Source of the DNA: Streptomyces pyxinicus
GTDB lineage: Bacteria > Actinomycetota > Actinomycetes > Streptomycetales > Streptomycetaceae
NCBI RefSeq assembly: GCF_024753135.1
Contig: NZ_JANUGP010000002.1
Span: forward strand, 372,001 to 436,000
DNA length: 64,000 bases
Direction: 5' to 3'
Positions within the stretch are counted from its first letter, which is position 1. Each line of letters opens with the position of its first letter. Position numbers and translations under genes: made by a program. Under the pieces are notes generated by a model. It was not told the origin of the DNA. It did not search any database and saw nothing but the letters and a program-made list of their open reading frames with translations. Of the stretch, positions 18,729 through 27,597 are shown one piece after another.

Positions 18729-20156
18729 ATGGCTTCCACGCACGGTGCTCAGGTGCTGGTCGCGTCCAACCGCGGCCCGGTTTCGTATCAGCAAGGTGAG
18801 GACGGCTCACTGCACGCCAAACGGGGCGGTGGCGGGCTGGTCTCCGGGCTGTCCGCGATCGGCCCGGACACCGACGCGGTGTGGGTGTGCGCCGCGCTCG
18901 GCGACGGCGACCGGGCGGCCGTACGGCGCGCGGAGGGCGGGCTGCTGCCGGCCGGGGAGACCGGCGGGCAGCGGGTGCGGATGCTGGACATCGACGCGGC
19001 CGTGCACGCGGACGCCTACAACGGCATCGCCAACTCCGTGCTCTGGTTCGTCCACCACATGCTGTACCAGACGCCGCTGGAGCCCGTGTTCGACGCGGAG
19101 TTCCGGCGGCAGTGGGCGGCGTACGAGGCGTACAACCGCGCCTTCGCCGAGGCGCTCGCGCAGGAGGCGGCCGAGGGCGCGGCGGTGCTGATCCAGGACT
19201 ACCACCTGGCGCTGGCGCCCCGGATGCTGCGCCGGCTCCGCCCTGACCTGCGCATCGGCCACTTCTCGCACACCCCGTGGGCGCCGCCGGAGTACTTCCG
19301 GCTGCTGCCCGACGACATCGCGGCCGAGCTGCTGAGCGGCATCCTGGGCGCGGACCGGGCGGCCTTCCTCACCCAGCGCTGGGCGGACGCCTTCCGGGAC
19401 TGCTGCCACGCGGTGCTCGGCCCCGGCATCCCGGCCGGCACCCGGCTCGGGGTGCACGGGCTCGGCGCGGACGCCGACTTCCTGCGCGAGCGGTCGCACC
19501 GCGCCGACGTGGCCGAGCGGATGGCCGCGCTGCGCGAGGAGATCGGCGAGGGCCGCAAGGTCGTCGTCCGGGTCGACCGCACCGAGCTGTCCAAGAACAT
19601 CGTGCGCGGCCTGCTGGCCTACCGGCAGCTCCTGGAGGACCGCCCCGAGTGGCGCGAGCGGGTCGTGCACGTGGCGTTCGCCTACCCGTCCCGGCAGGAC
19701 CTCGCCGTCTACCGGAAGTACACGGAGGAGGTGCAGCGGGTCGCCGAGGAGATCAACGCGCACTACGGCACGCCCGGCTGGACCCCGGTCGTCCTCCACG
19801 TCAAGGACGACTTCGCGCGCTCCCTGGCCGCGTACCGGCTCGCCGACGTGGCCCTGGTCAACCCGATCCGGGACGGCATGAACCTGGTCGCCAAGGAGAT
19901 CCCGGTCGTCTCCGACGAGGGCTGCGCGCTGGTCCTGTCCCGGGAGGCGGGCGCGTACGAGGAGCTGGGCGAGGACGCGATCGTGGTCAACCCGTACGAC
20001 ATCACGGGCACGGCGGATGCCCTCCACACGGCCCTGACCCTCCCGCCCGCCGAGCGCGCGGAACGCTCGAAACGCCTCGCGTCCGCCGCGACCGCCCTGC
20101 CCCCGGCCCAGTGGTTCCTCGACCAACTGCACGCCCTGGACGACCGGACGAGCTGA
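18729..20156 (+). CDS. otsA: trehalose-6-phosphate synthase
   Basis: A 475-residue GT20 enzyme making trehalose-6-P from a nucleotide-glucose and glucose-6-P. Seen motifs: VASNRGPVSY, the GGGGLVSGLS donor loop, VLIQDYHLALAPRML, GHFSHTPWAPPEYFRLLP, and the nucleotide-binding ALVNPIRDGMNLVAKE. Length is typical. ATG 18729 was taken over a GTG-like codon nine bases upstream. The phosphatase gene otsB lies 645 bp downstream on the opposite strand, separated by decayed repeats of its own 3' end. Confidence 0.94.
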   Translation: MASTHGAQVLVASNRGPVSYQQGEDGSLHAKRGGGGLVSGLSAIGPDTDAVWVCAALGDGDRAAVRRAEGGLLPAGETGGQRVRMLDIDAAVHADAYNGIANSVLWFVHHMLYQTPLEPVFDAEFRRQWAAYEAYNRAFAEALAQEAAEGAAVLIQDYHLALAPRMLRRLRPDLRIGHFSHTPWAPPEYFRLLPDDIAAELLSGILGADRAAFLTQRWADAFRDCCHAVLGPGIPAGTRLGVHGLGADADFLRERSHRADVAERMAALREEIGEGRKVVVRVDRTELSKNIVRGLLAYRQLLEDRPEWRERVVHVAFAYPSRQDLAVYRKYTEEVQRVAEEINAHYGTPGWTPVVLHVKDDFARSLAAYRLADVALVNPIRDGMNLVAKEIPVVSDEGCALVLSREAGAYEELGEDAIVVNPYDITGTADALHTALTLPPAERAERSKRLASAATALPPAQWFLDQLHALDDRTS

Positions 20157-20184
20157 GGGGCGAGCCGAGGAGCGGGGGCCCACA

Positions 20185-20800
20185 GCAGCGCCGCCACGCC
20201 CTGCGGGCCGCCGGGACTTCTCTTGCTACCGCCGCACACCGAGGACCCCGGACACCGGCACCGACGGATCAAGCCAGCTGCGCGACCGGGGCGGGCTGGT
20301 CGGCGGGCTCGGCGACATCCGGACTGACACTGCACACCGGTAGGGCCCCCGGCGCCTCGGCAGCGCGGGCGCGATACGCCCAGGTGGCCCGAGCTGCGAG
20401 GGCCCGCAGCGGTGCCGTCACGCCCTGCGGGCCGCCGGGACCCTCTTGGTGCCGCCGCGCACCGCAGGCCCCGGACACCCGGACCCGGCCGGTCAAGCCA
20501 CCTGCGCAGCGAGGGCGGGGGCCACGCGCTCCGGGCCCGGGGCGGGCGACTCGGCGGCAGACGCTCAAAGGCAACCGCACCATCGAGCCTCGCAGCAGGG
20601 CGGCCACGCCCTCCGGGCGCGGGTCGGCGGGCTTGGTGGCCTCCGGGCTGGGGGTGGGCAGCGGTAGCCCCGGCCCGGCCCCGGGCGGTCAGGTCCATGG
20701 GGCCGCGAGGGCGTGCGGCAGCGCTGTCACGGCCTGGGAGCCGTCGGCGTCCGTCCGCTGCCGCCGCGCACCAGAGAACCCGGAGACCCGGACTCGGGCG
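20185..20800. repeat. decayed tandem copies of the 3' end of otsB
   Basis: This gene-free stretch holds at least four imperfect copies of the sequence at the end of otsB. The core resembles AGCGCCGTCACGCCCTGCGG and recurs near 20188, 20410, 20600 and 20717, then in the gene itself at 20830. Most copies are followed by a CCGCCGCGCACC...CCCGGACACCCGGAC segment and a GGTCAAGCC(A) block. Translated on the minus strand the copies read GPQGVAALL, GPQGVTAPLRALA, PEGVAALLRG and SQAVTALPHALA, against GPEGVTALLRQLA in otsB. Spacing is irregular (about 110-220 bp) and divergence is high. Confidence 0.7.
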
Positions 20801-20801
20801 G

Positions 20802-21659
20802 TCAGGCCAACCGCGCCGCGAGCTGCCGTAGGAGCGCCGTCACGCCCTCGGGACCGGCCACGACCAGGTCGGCTCGGGTGGCCAGTTCGGGGACCTCGGT
20901 GCTGCCGCTGCAGACCAGGAGGCCGGGGATGCCGTCGGAGCGGAGTTTGTCCACGGCGGCGAAGGCGGGGAGGTCGCCGAGGTCGTCGCCGGCGTAGAGG
21001 ACGGACTCGGCGCCGGTCTCGCGGACGTACTCGGCGAGGGCCACGCCCTTGTCCATGCCCGGCGGGCGCAGCTCCAGCACCATCCGGCCGGGCTCCACGA
21101 TCAGGCCGTGCCGGGTGGCGAGGTCGGCGAGGGGGGCGCGCAGCGCCTCGTACGCCGCCTGCGGGTCCTCGGCGCGGCGGGTGTGGACGGCGACGGCGCG
21201 GCCCTTCTCCTCGATCCAGGTGCCCTGCCAGGCGTCCACCCGGTCCAGCAGGCCCGGCAGCTCGGCGCGGACGGCGGCGACGCCGGGGTGCGGGGCGGGG
21301 GCGGTGACGGTGCCGGTGGCCGCGTCCCAGCGCTCGGCGCCGTAGTGGCCGAGGACGGTGAGGTGGTCGAGGCCGGGGACGCCGGCGAAACCGCCGTAGC
21401 GGACGGCGACGCCCGCCGGGCGTCCGGTGATCACGGCGACGTGCGCGATCCGGGGCGCGAGGGCGGTGAGCGCGGGCACCGCGTCCGGGTGGGCGCGGGC
21501 CTGCTCGGGGTCGGCGACGATGGGGGCGAGAGTGCCGTCGAAGTCCAGCCCGACCACCGCCGTACGGGGTCTGGCCAGCAGCGCGGCGAGTCCGTCCCGC
21601 CCGGCCTGCGTGACGGGGGTCGGCAGAGGGTCCATCGGGTTCGGCGTAGGGGTGCCCAT
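20802..21659 (-). CDS. otsB: trehalose-6-phosphate phosphatase
   Basis: A 285-residue HAD-family phosphatase. The nucleophile motif is VVGLDFDGTLAPIV, the second motif VAVITGRPAG, and the C-terminal acidic motif VLYAGDDLGDLPAF. It removes phosphate from trehalose-6-P made by OtsA, which converges on it from upstream. ATG 21659 is used; a second ATG eight codons in (MDPLPTPVTQ) is possible. The 3' end of the gene is the source of the degenerate repeats that fill the space up to otsA. Confidence 0.92.
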   Translation of the reverse strand: MGTPTPNPMDPLPTPVTQAGRDGLAALLARPRTAVVGLDFDGTLAPIVADPEQARAHPDAVPALTALAPRIAHVAVITGRPAGVAVRYGGFAGVPGLDHLTVLGHYGAERWDAATGTVTAPAPHPGVAAVRAELPGLLDRVDAWQGTWIEEKGRAVAVHTRRAEDPQAAYEALRAPLADLATRHGLIVEPGRMVLELRPPGMDKGVALAEYVRETGAESVLYAGDDLGDLPAFAAVDKLRSDGIPGLLVCSGSTEVPELATRADLVVAGPEGVTALLRQLAARLA

Positions 21660-21713
21660 GGATCGACCCTATCCGCGGGGGGCCTGGTCCACTCCTCGGC
21701 TCCTCAAAGCTCC

Positions 21714-21938
21714 TCAGCGTTCGTGTCTGCGGTCGTCCCGGACCCGGCGCAGGCGGTTGACGGTGACCGGGTCGTGCCTGAGGGCTCGCTCGTCGTCGAG
21801 GAGGGCGTTGAGGAGTTGGTAGTAGCGGACCGGGGAGAGGTTCAGCTCCTCCCGGATCGCCCGCTCCTTGGCGCCGGGGCCGGGGAAGGACCGGCGTTCC
21901 AGTGCGAGCACGGCCAGTTCGCGGGGGGCGAGTTCCAT
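21714..21938 (-). CDS. DUF3263 protein
   Basis: A 74-residue basic helical protein: MELAPRELAVLALERRSFPG, then KERAIREELNLSPVRYYQLL, then NALLDDERALRHDPVTVNRL. This is the full DUF3263 domain, an actinobacterial family resembling a small sigma-factor/HTH region; no function is established. It lies 35 bp after the sugar-binding lipoprotein gene on the same strand and before otsB, so it may share a transcript with either. Confidence 0.85.
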   Translation of the reverse strand: MELAPRELAVLALERRSFPGPGAKERAIREELNLSPVRYYQLLNALLDDERALRHDPVTVNRLRRVRDDRRHER

Positions 21939-21972
21939 GCGGGCACCGTAACGCCGGGGTCGGACACCGGGC

Positions 21973-23256
21973 TCAGTTGGCGGCGCTGCTGTCGGCCGCC
22001 GTCGCCGTGGCCTGGAGGCGGGTCAGGACGCCGGAGGGGCTGCCGCCGGGGGCGACGGCCTGGCCGATGTCCTTCTTCACGGCCGCGCTGACCGAGGCCC
22101 AGGAGGTCTTGCCGACCGGGTACAGCTCGGAGGTGGGCAGCTGCTCCAGGAAGGGGTGCAGGGTCTCGTCGGCCTTGGCGTCCGACGCGGTCATGGTGTT
22201 GGAGGCCGAGCCGGTGACCGGCAGCAACCCGTACTCGCGGGAGAAGTCCAGGACGTTCTTCTGGCTGTAGACGAAGTCGAGGAAGTCGCCGACCTGGTCG
22301 GCGTGGCCGCCCTGCTTGAAGGCCATCATCCAGTCGGCGACGCCCATCGAGGCCCTGGCCGTGCCCTCGCGGCCCGGCATCGGGACCATGCCGAACTTCA
22401 CGCCCTTCTTGGCGGCCTGCTGGATCAGCGTGGGGTGCCCGTTCAGCATGCCGACCTGCCCGTCCGCGAAGGCGGCGAAGGCGTCCGCGCGGTTGAGCTT
22501 GCCGGGCGCGACCGGACCGGTCAGGCCCTTGCCGACCAGGTCGTCCTTGAGCCAGGTGAAGGTGTCGACGTTCTGGGTGGAGTCGATGGTGTAGGTGCCG
22601 ACGTCGTCGGTGTAGCCGGTGCCGGTGCTGGCGCCGCTGAGCATCCACTGCATGGTCTCGGCCTGCGCCTCCTCCGGGCCGAGCGGCAGCGCGTAGGGGA
22701 ACTTCACGCCCTTGTCCTTGAGCGCCTTGGCGTCGGCGGCCAGGTCGTCCCAGGTGGTGGGCGGGGTGATGCCGGCCTTCGCGAAGAGCGTCTTGTTGTA
22801 GAAGAGGACGCGGGTGGAGGCGGCGAAGGGTATGCCGTACTGGACGTGCTTCCACTGCCCGGCGTCGGAGAGCTGGGAGAGGAGGTCGGCCTGGGTACGG
22901 ATGGAGAGCAGCTCGGAGGCGGGGTAGAGCTTGCCGGCCGCCGCGTAGTCGGCGTAGGCGCCGATCTGCGCGAGGTCCGGGGCGTCGCCGGCGTCGACCA
23001 TCGCCTTGACCTTGCTGTCGACGTCGTTCCAGGAGTAGACGCTGACCTCGACCTTCACGCCCGGGTGCTTCGCCTCGTACTCCTCGACCAGGCCGTCCCA
23101 GTACTTCTTGGAGCTGTCGTCGCGCGAGTCGCCGTAGTCCGCGGCGACGAGTCTGAGGGTCACGTCGGAGGAGCCCGAGCCCCCGCAGCCGCCGAGGGTC
23201 GCCGTCATGCCCAGTGCGGACACCACCGCGATCGTTCCTGCCGTACGCCGACGCAC
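21973..23256 (-). CDS. ABC transporter sugar-binding lipoprotein
   Basis: A 427-residue extracellular solute-binding protein (family 1). From GTG 23256 the signal peptide is VRRRTAGTIAVVSALGMTAT with lipobox LGGC and a Gly/Ser-rich linker. The mature part has TLRLVAADYGDSRDDSSKKY, then DAGDAPDLAQIGAYADYAAA. An in-frame ATG at 23304 would give a 21-residue n-region and abuts the DasR site with no spacer, so I prefer 23256. No permease genes follow, so it presumably works with permeases and MsiK encoded elsewhere. It diverges from the ROK kinase-nagA pair and shares its DasR-controlled region, which points to an amino sugar. Confidence 0.85.
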   Translation of the reverse strand: MRRRTAGTIAVVSALGMTATLGGCGGSGSSDVTLRLVAADYGDSRDDSSKKYWDGLVEEYEAKHPGVKVEVSVYSWNDVDSKVKAMVDAGDAPDLAQIGAYADYAAAGKLYPASELLSIRTQADLLSQLSDAGQWKHVQYGIPFAASTRVLFYNKTLFAKAGITPPTTWDDLAADAKALKDKGVKFPYALPLGPEEAQAETMQWMLSGASTGTGYTDDVGTYTIDSTQNVDTFTWLKDDLVGKGLTGPVAPGKLNRADAFAAFADGQVGMLNGHPTLIQQAAKKGVKFGMVPMPGREGTARASMGVADWMMAFKQGGHADQVGDFLDFVYSQKNVLDFSREYGLLPVTGSASNTMTASDAKADETLHPFLEQLPTSELYPVGKTSWASVSAAVKKDIGQAVAPGGSPSGVLTRLQATATAADSSAAN

Positions 23257-23304
23257 CGTCAAAGCCCCAACCCTGCTGTCTGACCGTTCTTCCTGTGGAC
23301 GCAT

Positions 23305-23336
23305 AAGGTCTACACCACGTGAGTGGACTAGACCTC
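23305..23336. promoter_or_regulatory. two adjacent DasR-type operators (dre)
   Basis: AAGGTCTACACCACGT (23305-23320) and GAGTGGACTAGACCTC (23321-23336) each match the dre consensus core TGGTCTAGACCA with one or two changes. Together they form an inverted pair. They lie between the divergent sugar-binding lipoprotein and the ROK kinase-nagA genes. DasR is the GntR-type repressor of GlcNAc genes, released by amino-sugar phosphates. Confidence 0.8.
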
Positions 23337-23368
23337 TCCCGGGTGCGGGGGTCACACTAGGACCCGTG

Positions 23369-24361
23369 GTGAGACATGTCATCGCCCTCGACGTGGGCGG
23401 TACCGGGATGAAGGCCGCCCTCGTCGGCGAGGACGGCGCCCTGCTGTACCGCGCCCGCCGGGCCACCGGCCGCGAACGCGGACCCGACGCGGTGGTCGAG
23501 GGCATCCTCGACTTCGCCGCCGAGCTGCGCGCGCACGGCGTCGACCACCTGGGCGAGCCGGCCGCCGCGGCCGGCATCGCGGTCCCGGGCATCGTCGACG
23601 AGACGCACGGCACCGCCGTCTACGCGGCCAACCTCGGCTGGAAGGACGTACCGCTGCGCGCCCTGCTCGCCGAGCGGCTCGGGGTGCCGGTCGCCCTCGG
23701 CCACGACGTGCGCACCGGCGGCCTGGCCGAGGGCCGGATCGGCGCGGGCAAGGGCGCCGACCGCTTCCTGTTCGTGCCGCTCGGCACCGGGATCGCCGGT
23801 GCCATCGGCATCGACGGCCGGGTGGAGTCGGGCGCGCACGGCTTCGCGGGCGAGATCGGCCACATCGTCGTACGGCCCGGCGGGGCGCCCTGCCCCTGCG
23901 GGCAGTACGGCTGCCTGGAGCGGTACGCCTCCGCGTCCGCCGTCAGCGAGGCGTGGGCCGCGGCCTCGGACGACCCGGAGGCGGACGCGGCCGACTGCGC
24001 GCGGGCCGTCGCGGCCGGCGACCCGGAGGCCGCCCGGATCTGGCAGGGCGCGGTGGACGCGCTCGCCGACGGGCTGGTCACCGCGCTCACCCTGCTGGAC
24101 CCGCGCACCCTGATCATCGGTGGCGGCCTGGCCGAGGCGGGGGAAGTGTTGTTCCGACCCCTGCGGGACGCCGTCCGGCACCGGGTCACGTTCCAGAAGG
24201 TGCCGTCGATCGTCCCGGCGGCACTCGGCGACACGGCGGGCTGCCTGGGCGCGGGGCTGCTCGCGCGGGACCTGCTCGGCTCCACCGGCCTCGGCCTCGA
24301 CTCCGACCCTGGCCTCGACCCCGACTCCGACCCCACCGATCCCCCGGAGGTAACCGCCTGA
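23369..24361 (+). CDS. nagK: ROK-family sugar kinase, probably N-acetylglucosamine kinase
   Basis: A 330-residue ROK kinase. ATP loop VIALDVGGTGMKAALVGEDG; substrate/active-site region GIAVPGIVDETHGTAVYAAN; ROK zinc motif CPCGQYGCLE near residue 180. An Asp-rich tail of about 25 residues (GLDSDPGLDPDSDPTDPPE) extends beyond the family core. GTG 23369 is favoured over 23366 for spacing from AGGA. Its TGA overlaps the ATG of nagA by one base, so the pair is coupled. The double dre site and nagA support GlcNAc phosphorylation; glucose kinase activity cannot be excluded. Confidence 0.85.
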   Translation: MRHVIALDVGGTGMKAALVGEDGALLYRARRATGRERGPDAVVEGILDFAAELRAHGVDHLGEPAAAAGIAVPGIVDETHGTAVYAANLGWKDVPLRALLAERLGVPVALGHDVRTGGLAEGRIGAGKGADRFLFVPLGTGIAGAIGIDGRVESGAHGFAGEIGHIVVRPGGAPCPCGQYGCLERYASASAVSEAWAAASDDPEADAADCARAVAAGDPEAARIWQGAVDALADGLVTALTLLDPRTLIIGGGLAEAGEVLFRPLRDAVRHRVTFQKVPSIVPAALGDTAGCLGAGLLARDLLGSTGLGLDSDPGLDPDSDPTDPPEVTA

Positions 24362-25503
24362 TGGCTCCCAGCTTGGTTCTCGCAGGTGCGCGGGTGGTAC
24401 TGCCCGGCGGAGTGGTGGACGGCGGGCGCGTGGCCGTCGAGGGTACGGGGATCGTGGCCGAGGCCGCTCAAGACGCGCAGGTTATCGACGTGACCGGCCA
24501 CTGGCTGGTCCCCGGCTTCGTCGACATCCACAACCACGGCGGCGGCGGGGCCTCCTTCTCCGGCACCCCCGAGCAGATCCTCACCGCGATCCGCACGCAC
24601 CGGCTGCACGGCACCACCACCCTGGTGGCCTCCACCGTCACCGACGAGATGGACCTGCTGGTGCGCCAGGCCGGTCTGCTGAGCGAGCTGGCCGAGCAGG
24701 GGGACATCGCCGGCATCCACTTCGAGGGGCCGTTCATCTCCCCGTGCCGCAAGGGCGCGCACTCCGAGGCGCTGCTGCGCGACCCCGACCCGGCCGAGGT
24801 CCGCAAGCTGATCGACGCGGCGCGGGGCCGGGCGAAGATGGTGACGCTCGCGACCGAGCTGCCGGGCGGCGTCGACTCGGTGCGGCTGCTGGCCGAGCAC
24901 GGGGTGATCGCGGCGATCGGCCACACGGACGCGACGTACGAGCAGACGGTGGAGGCGATCGACGCCGGTGCCACGGTCGCCACGCACCTGTTCAACGCGA
25001 TGCCCACGCTGGGCCACCGCGCCCCGGGGCCCATCGCCGCCCTGCTGGAGGACGAGCGGGTCACGGTGGAGCTGATCAACGACGGCACGCATCTGCACCC
25101 GGCCGCGCTGGAGCTGGCGTTCCATCACGCGGGCGCGGAGCGGGTGGCGTTCATCACCGACGCGATGGACGCGGCCGGCATCGGCGACGGCCGCTACATG
25201 CTGGGCCCGCTGGAGGTCGAGGTCAGCGAGGGGGTGGCCCGGCTGGTGGAGGGCGGCTCGATCGCGGGCTCGACGCTGACGCTGGACCGCGCGTTCCAGC
25301 GGGCGGTGACGGTGGACGGGCTGTCGGTGCCGGACGCGGTGACGGCCCTCTCCGTCAACCCGGCCCGCCTGCTGGGCCTGTCGGACCGGATCGGCTCGCT
25401 GGAGCCCGGCAAGGACGCGGACCTGGTGCTGCTGGACGCGGACTTCGGCATCAAGGGCGTGCTGCGCCGGGGCGAGTGGGTGCTAGCTCCCCAACTGCCC
25501 TGA
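24361..25503 (+). CDS. nagA: N-acetylglucosamine-6-phosphate deacetylase
   Basis: A 380-residue amidohydrolase. Metal ligands are seen in VPGFVDIHNHGGGG, the catalytic-site glutamate in GIHFEGPFISPCRKGAH, metal-binding histidines in IAAIGHTDATYEQT and VATHLFNAMPTLGHRAPG, and the catalytic Asp in VAFITDAMDAAGIGDG. It converts GlcNAc-6-P to GlcN-6-P and acetate, receiving substrate from PTS uptake, NagK or MurQ. It has a strong GGAGG and overlaps nagK. Regulation through the dre pair is expected. Confidence 0.96.
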   Translation: MAPSLVLAGARVVLPGGVVDGGRVAVEGTGIVAEAAQDAQVIDVTGHWLVPGFVDIHNHGGGGASFSGTPEQILTAIRTHRLHGTTTLVASTVTDEMDLLVRQAGLLSELAEQGDIAGIHFEGPFISPCRKGAHSEALLRDPDPAEVRKLIDAARGRAKMVTLATELPGGVDSVRLLAEHGVIAAIGHTDATYEQTVEAIDAGATVATHLFNAMPTLGHRAPGPIAALLEDERVTVELINDGTHLHPAALELAFHHAGAERVAFITDAMDAAGIGDGRYMLGPLEVEVSEGVARLVEGGSIAGSTLTLDRAFQRAVTVDGLSVPDAVTALSVNPARLLGLSDRIGSLEPGKDADLVLLDADFGIKGVLRRGEWVLAPQLP

Positions 25504-25624
25504 TCTGTCTGCCTCTTCCTCCGTCGGCGGCCGGACCCGGACTGGGCCGGCCGCCGTCCGTTTGGCATGATCGTGGCCCCGGAAACCGATGCAGGCGCAG
25601 GGACTTCGAGGGAGGTCGGCCCGG

Positions 25625-26554
25625 GTGATCCTCACGGTCACACTGAACACCGCTCTTGACCTCACCTATCGCGTACGGTCGCTGCGGCCCGACACCTCGC
25701 ACCGGGTCACGGACGTCCTGGAACGGCCGGGCGGCAAGGGCGTGAACGTGGCGCGGGTGCTGGCGGCACTGGGCCACGAGGTGACGGTCACGGGCCTCGC
25801 GGGCGGCGCGACGGGCGACCTGGTCCGCGCCCACCTCGCGCGGACACCCCGCCTGACGGACGCGCTGACCCCCATCACCGGCCCGACCCGGCGCACGATA
25901 GCGGTGGTCTCGGAACTCTCGGGCGACACGACCCAGTTGAACGAGCCGGGTCCGCAGGTCTCCCCCTCGGAGTGGGCCGCGTTCCTCGCCCGCTACGACG
26001 AACTCCTGCCCGGCGCCTCGGCGGTGGCCCTGTGCGGGAGCCTGCCGCCGGGGGTGCCGGTGGGCGCGTACGCGGGCCTGGTCCGCGCCGCTCGCACGGC
26101 CGGGGTGCCGGTCCTCCTCGACACCAGCGGCGAGCCGCTGCGCCGAGGGGTGGCCGCCCGCCCCGACATCATCAAGCCCAACGCCGACGAGCTGGCCGAA
26201 CTCACCGGCTCCCACGACCCGTTGCGCGCGACGCGGGACGCCCGCCGCCGGGGCGCCCACTGCGTGGTCGCCTCCCTGGGCCCGCGGGGCCTCCTGGCGG
26301 ACACCCCCGAGGGCCGCTGGCGAGCCACCCCACCCACCCTCCTGCACGGCAACCCCACCGGCGCCGGCGACTCAGCGGTGGCCGGCCTCCTCTCCGCCCT
26401 GACCGAACAACTCCCCTGGCCGACCCGCCTGTCCCGGGCGGTGGCGCTGTCGGCGGCGACGGTACGGGCCGCGACCGCGGGGGAGTTCGACAGGGGGGTG
26501 TACGAGGAGGTGCTGGGGCGGGTGGTGGTTACGGGGGAGGTCAGTGCGGCGTAG
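25625..26554 (+). CDS. PfkB-family kinase, 1-phosphofructokinase/tagatose-6-P kinase type
   Basis: A 309-residue PfkB kinase starting VILTVTLNTALDLTYRVRSL. It has the PGGKGVNVARVLAALGHEVT motif of the FruK/LacC branch and the C-terminal catalytic GNPTGAGDSAVAGLLSAL. GTG 25625 follows GGGAGG. It lies 121 bp after nagA on the same strand, so it could be co-transcribed and act on a sugar phosphate from the amino-sugar route; exact substrate unknown. No fruA or regulator gene is next to it. Confidence 0.86.
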   Translation: MILTVTLNTALDLTYRVRSLRPDTSHRVTDVLERPGGKGVNVARVLAALGHEVTVTGLAGGATGDLVRAHLARTPRLTDALTPITGPTRRTIAVVSELSGDTTQLNEPGPQVSPSEWAAFLARYDELLPGASAVALCGSLPPGVPVGAYAGLVRAARTAGVPVLLDTSGEPLRRGVAARPDIIKPNADELAELTGSHDPLRATRDARRRGAHCVVASLGPRGLLADTPEGRWRATPPTLLHGNPTGAGDSAVAGLLSALTEQLPWPTRLSRAVALSAATVRAATAGEFDRGVYEEVLGRVVVTGEVSAA

Positions 26555-26566
26555 GAGCCGCGCGGG

Positions 26567-27484
26567 TCAGCTGTTGACCCAGCCCTTCACCAGCCACAGG
26601 CGGTCCACCAGGGCGTCGCACTGGTTGCCCTGGCCGCAGGAGAGGGAGACGGTGTTCCGGCCCTTCTTGAGCTGGAGCCAGTTGTACGTCTTCGTCCAGC
26701 CCTTCTCGTAGTCGCCCGAGGTGGCGTGGCTCCAGTTCTTGAACTTCACGGGATTCGTGGACGGGGTGTTGTTGACCACGAGGGTCGCGTCGCCGTCCTT
26801 GCCCGGAACGCTGTAGCCCACGTACACGCTGTACTTGCCGGCCTCGGGGATGCCGTCGAAGGTCCAGGTGATCGAGGAGCCGACGTTGTTCAGGCCCGTC
26901 ACATAGCTGCCGTCACCGGACTGGGCGCCCTTGACGTCCGTGGCCTTCGTGGCGCCGCCCGCCAGCTGGACCGCGCCGTCCGTCGCGTCGACCTTCGGCA
27001 GGTCGCCCGTGGCCGCGCCGCTCCCCGAAGGGCTCGGCTCGCCGGTCTCGGACTGGGACTGGGTCGGGTCGGCCGTGTTGGCGGAGTTGTCGTCGTCCGA
27101 GTTGCCGTTGAGCATGGCGACGCCGATGCCGATGACGACCGCGGCGACCACCGCGATGGCGCCGATCAGGAGGCCCTTGGTGTTGGGGCCCCGGCGGGCG
27201 GGGGCCGGGGGGCGGCCGGGGGGCGGGGTGCCGCCGGGCAGCGTCTCCGGTGCCTGGTAGTGGGCGTTCGGCTGGCCGTAGCCGCCCTGCTGCTGCGGGA
27301 CGTGGGGCGGCGCCTGCTGCTGGCTGTACTGGCGCTCGCCGACCGCCCGCACCCTGTTGACCGAGCCCGGGTAGCCGTAACCGCCGGACGGCGGCTGGGC
27401 CCCTCTGGCCTGGCCGTCCGCGTACAGGTAGCCGAACGGGTCGTCGTCCTCGGGCGTGCTCGCGCCGTTGTCGCCGGGCGTCAT
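26567..27484 (-). CDS. membrane-anchored protein with a carbohydrate-binding-like domain
   Basis: A 305-residue protein with three parts. The cytoplasmic N-terminus is Gln/Pro/Gly-rich (QQQAPPHVPQQQGGYGQPN). One transmembrane helix follows (GLLIGAIAVVAAVVIGIGVA, residues about 103-122). An extracellular Ser/Thr linker leads to a CBM35-like beta domain from about residue 165 (AVQLAGGATKATDVKGAQSG through GKYSVYVGYSVPG to GRNTVSLSCGQGNQCDALVD). It probably binds a surface or cell-wall polysaccharide. It is convergent with the PfkB gene. No catalytic domain is visible. Confidence 0.78.
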   Translation of the reverse strand: MTPGDNGASTPEDDDPFGYLYADGQARGAQPPSGGYGYPGSVNRVRAVGERQYSQQQAPPHVPQQQGGYGQPNAHYQAPETLPGGTPPPGRPPAPARRGPNTKGLLIGAIAVVAAVVIGIGVAMLNGNSDDDNSANTADPTQSQSETGEPSPSGSGAATGDLPKVDATDGAVQLAGGATKATDVKGAQSGDGSYVTGLNNVGSSITWTFDGIPEAGKYSVYVGYSVPGKDGDATLVVNNTPSTNPVKFKNWSHATSGDYEKGWTKTYNWLQLKKGRNTVSLSCGQGNQCDALVDRLWLVKGWVNS

Positions 27485-27597
27485 CCCTTGGTACTCCTCA
27501 ACAGGTGCGGGTGTGGGGGTGTACGGAATGGCGAGCCTACCCGGTTCCGTCGGCCCAAACGGGTGACCCGGACCGCATCACTTCGCTGACCTGCGCC

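Noticed and set aside
20157..20801. A CRISPR array in the repeated stretch
   Set aside because: Repeats are diverged, irregularly spaced and derived from the otsB end; there are no unique spacers and no cas genes.
23257..23304. ATG 23304 as the binding-protein start
   Set aside because: It abuts the DasR site, lacks a ribosome site and gives an overlong signal n-region; kept only as an alternative.
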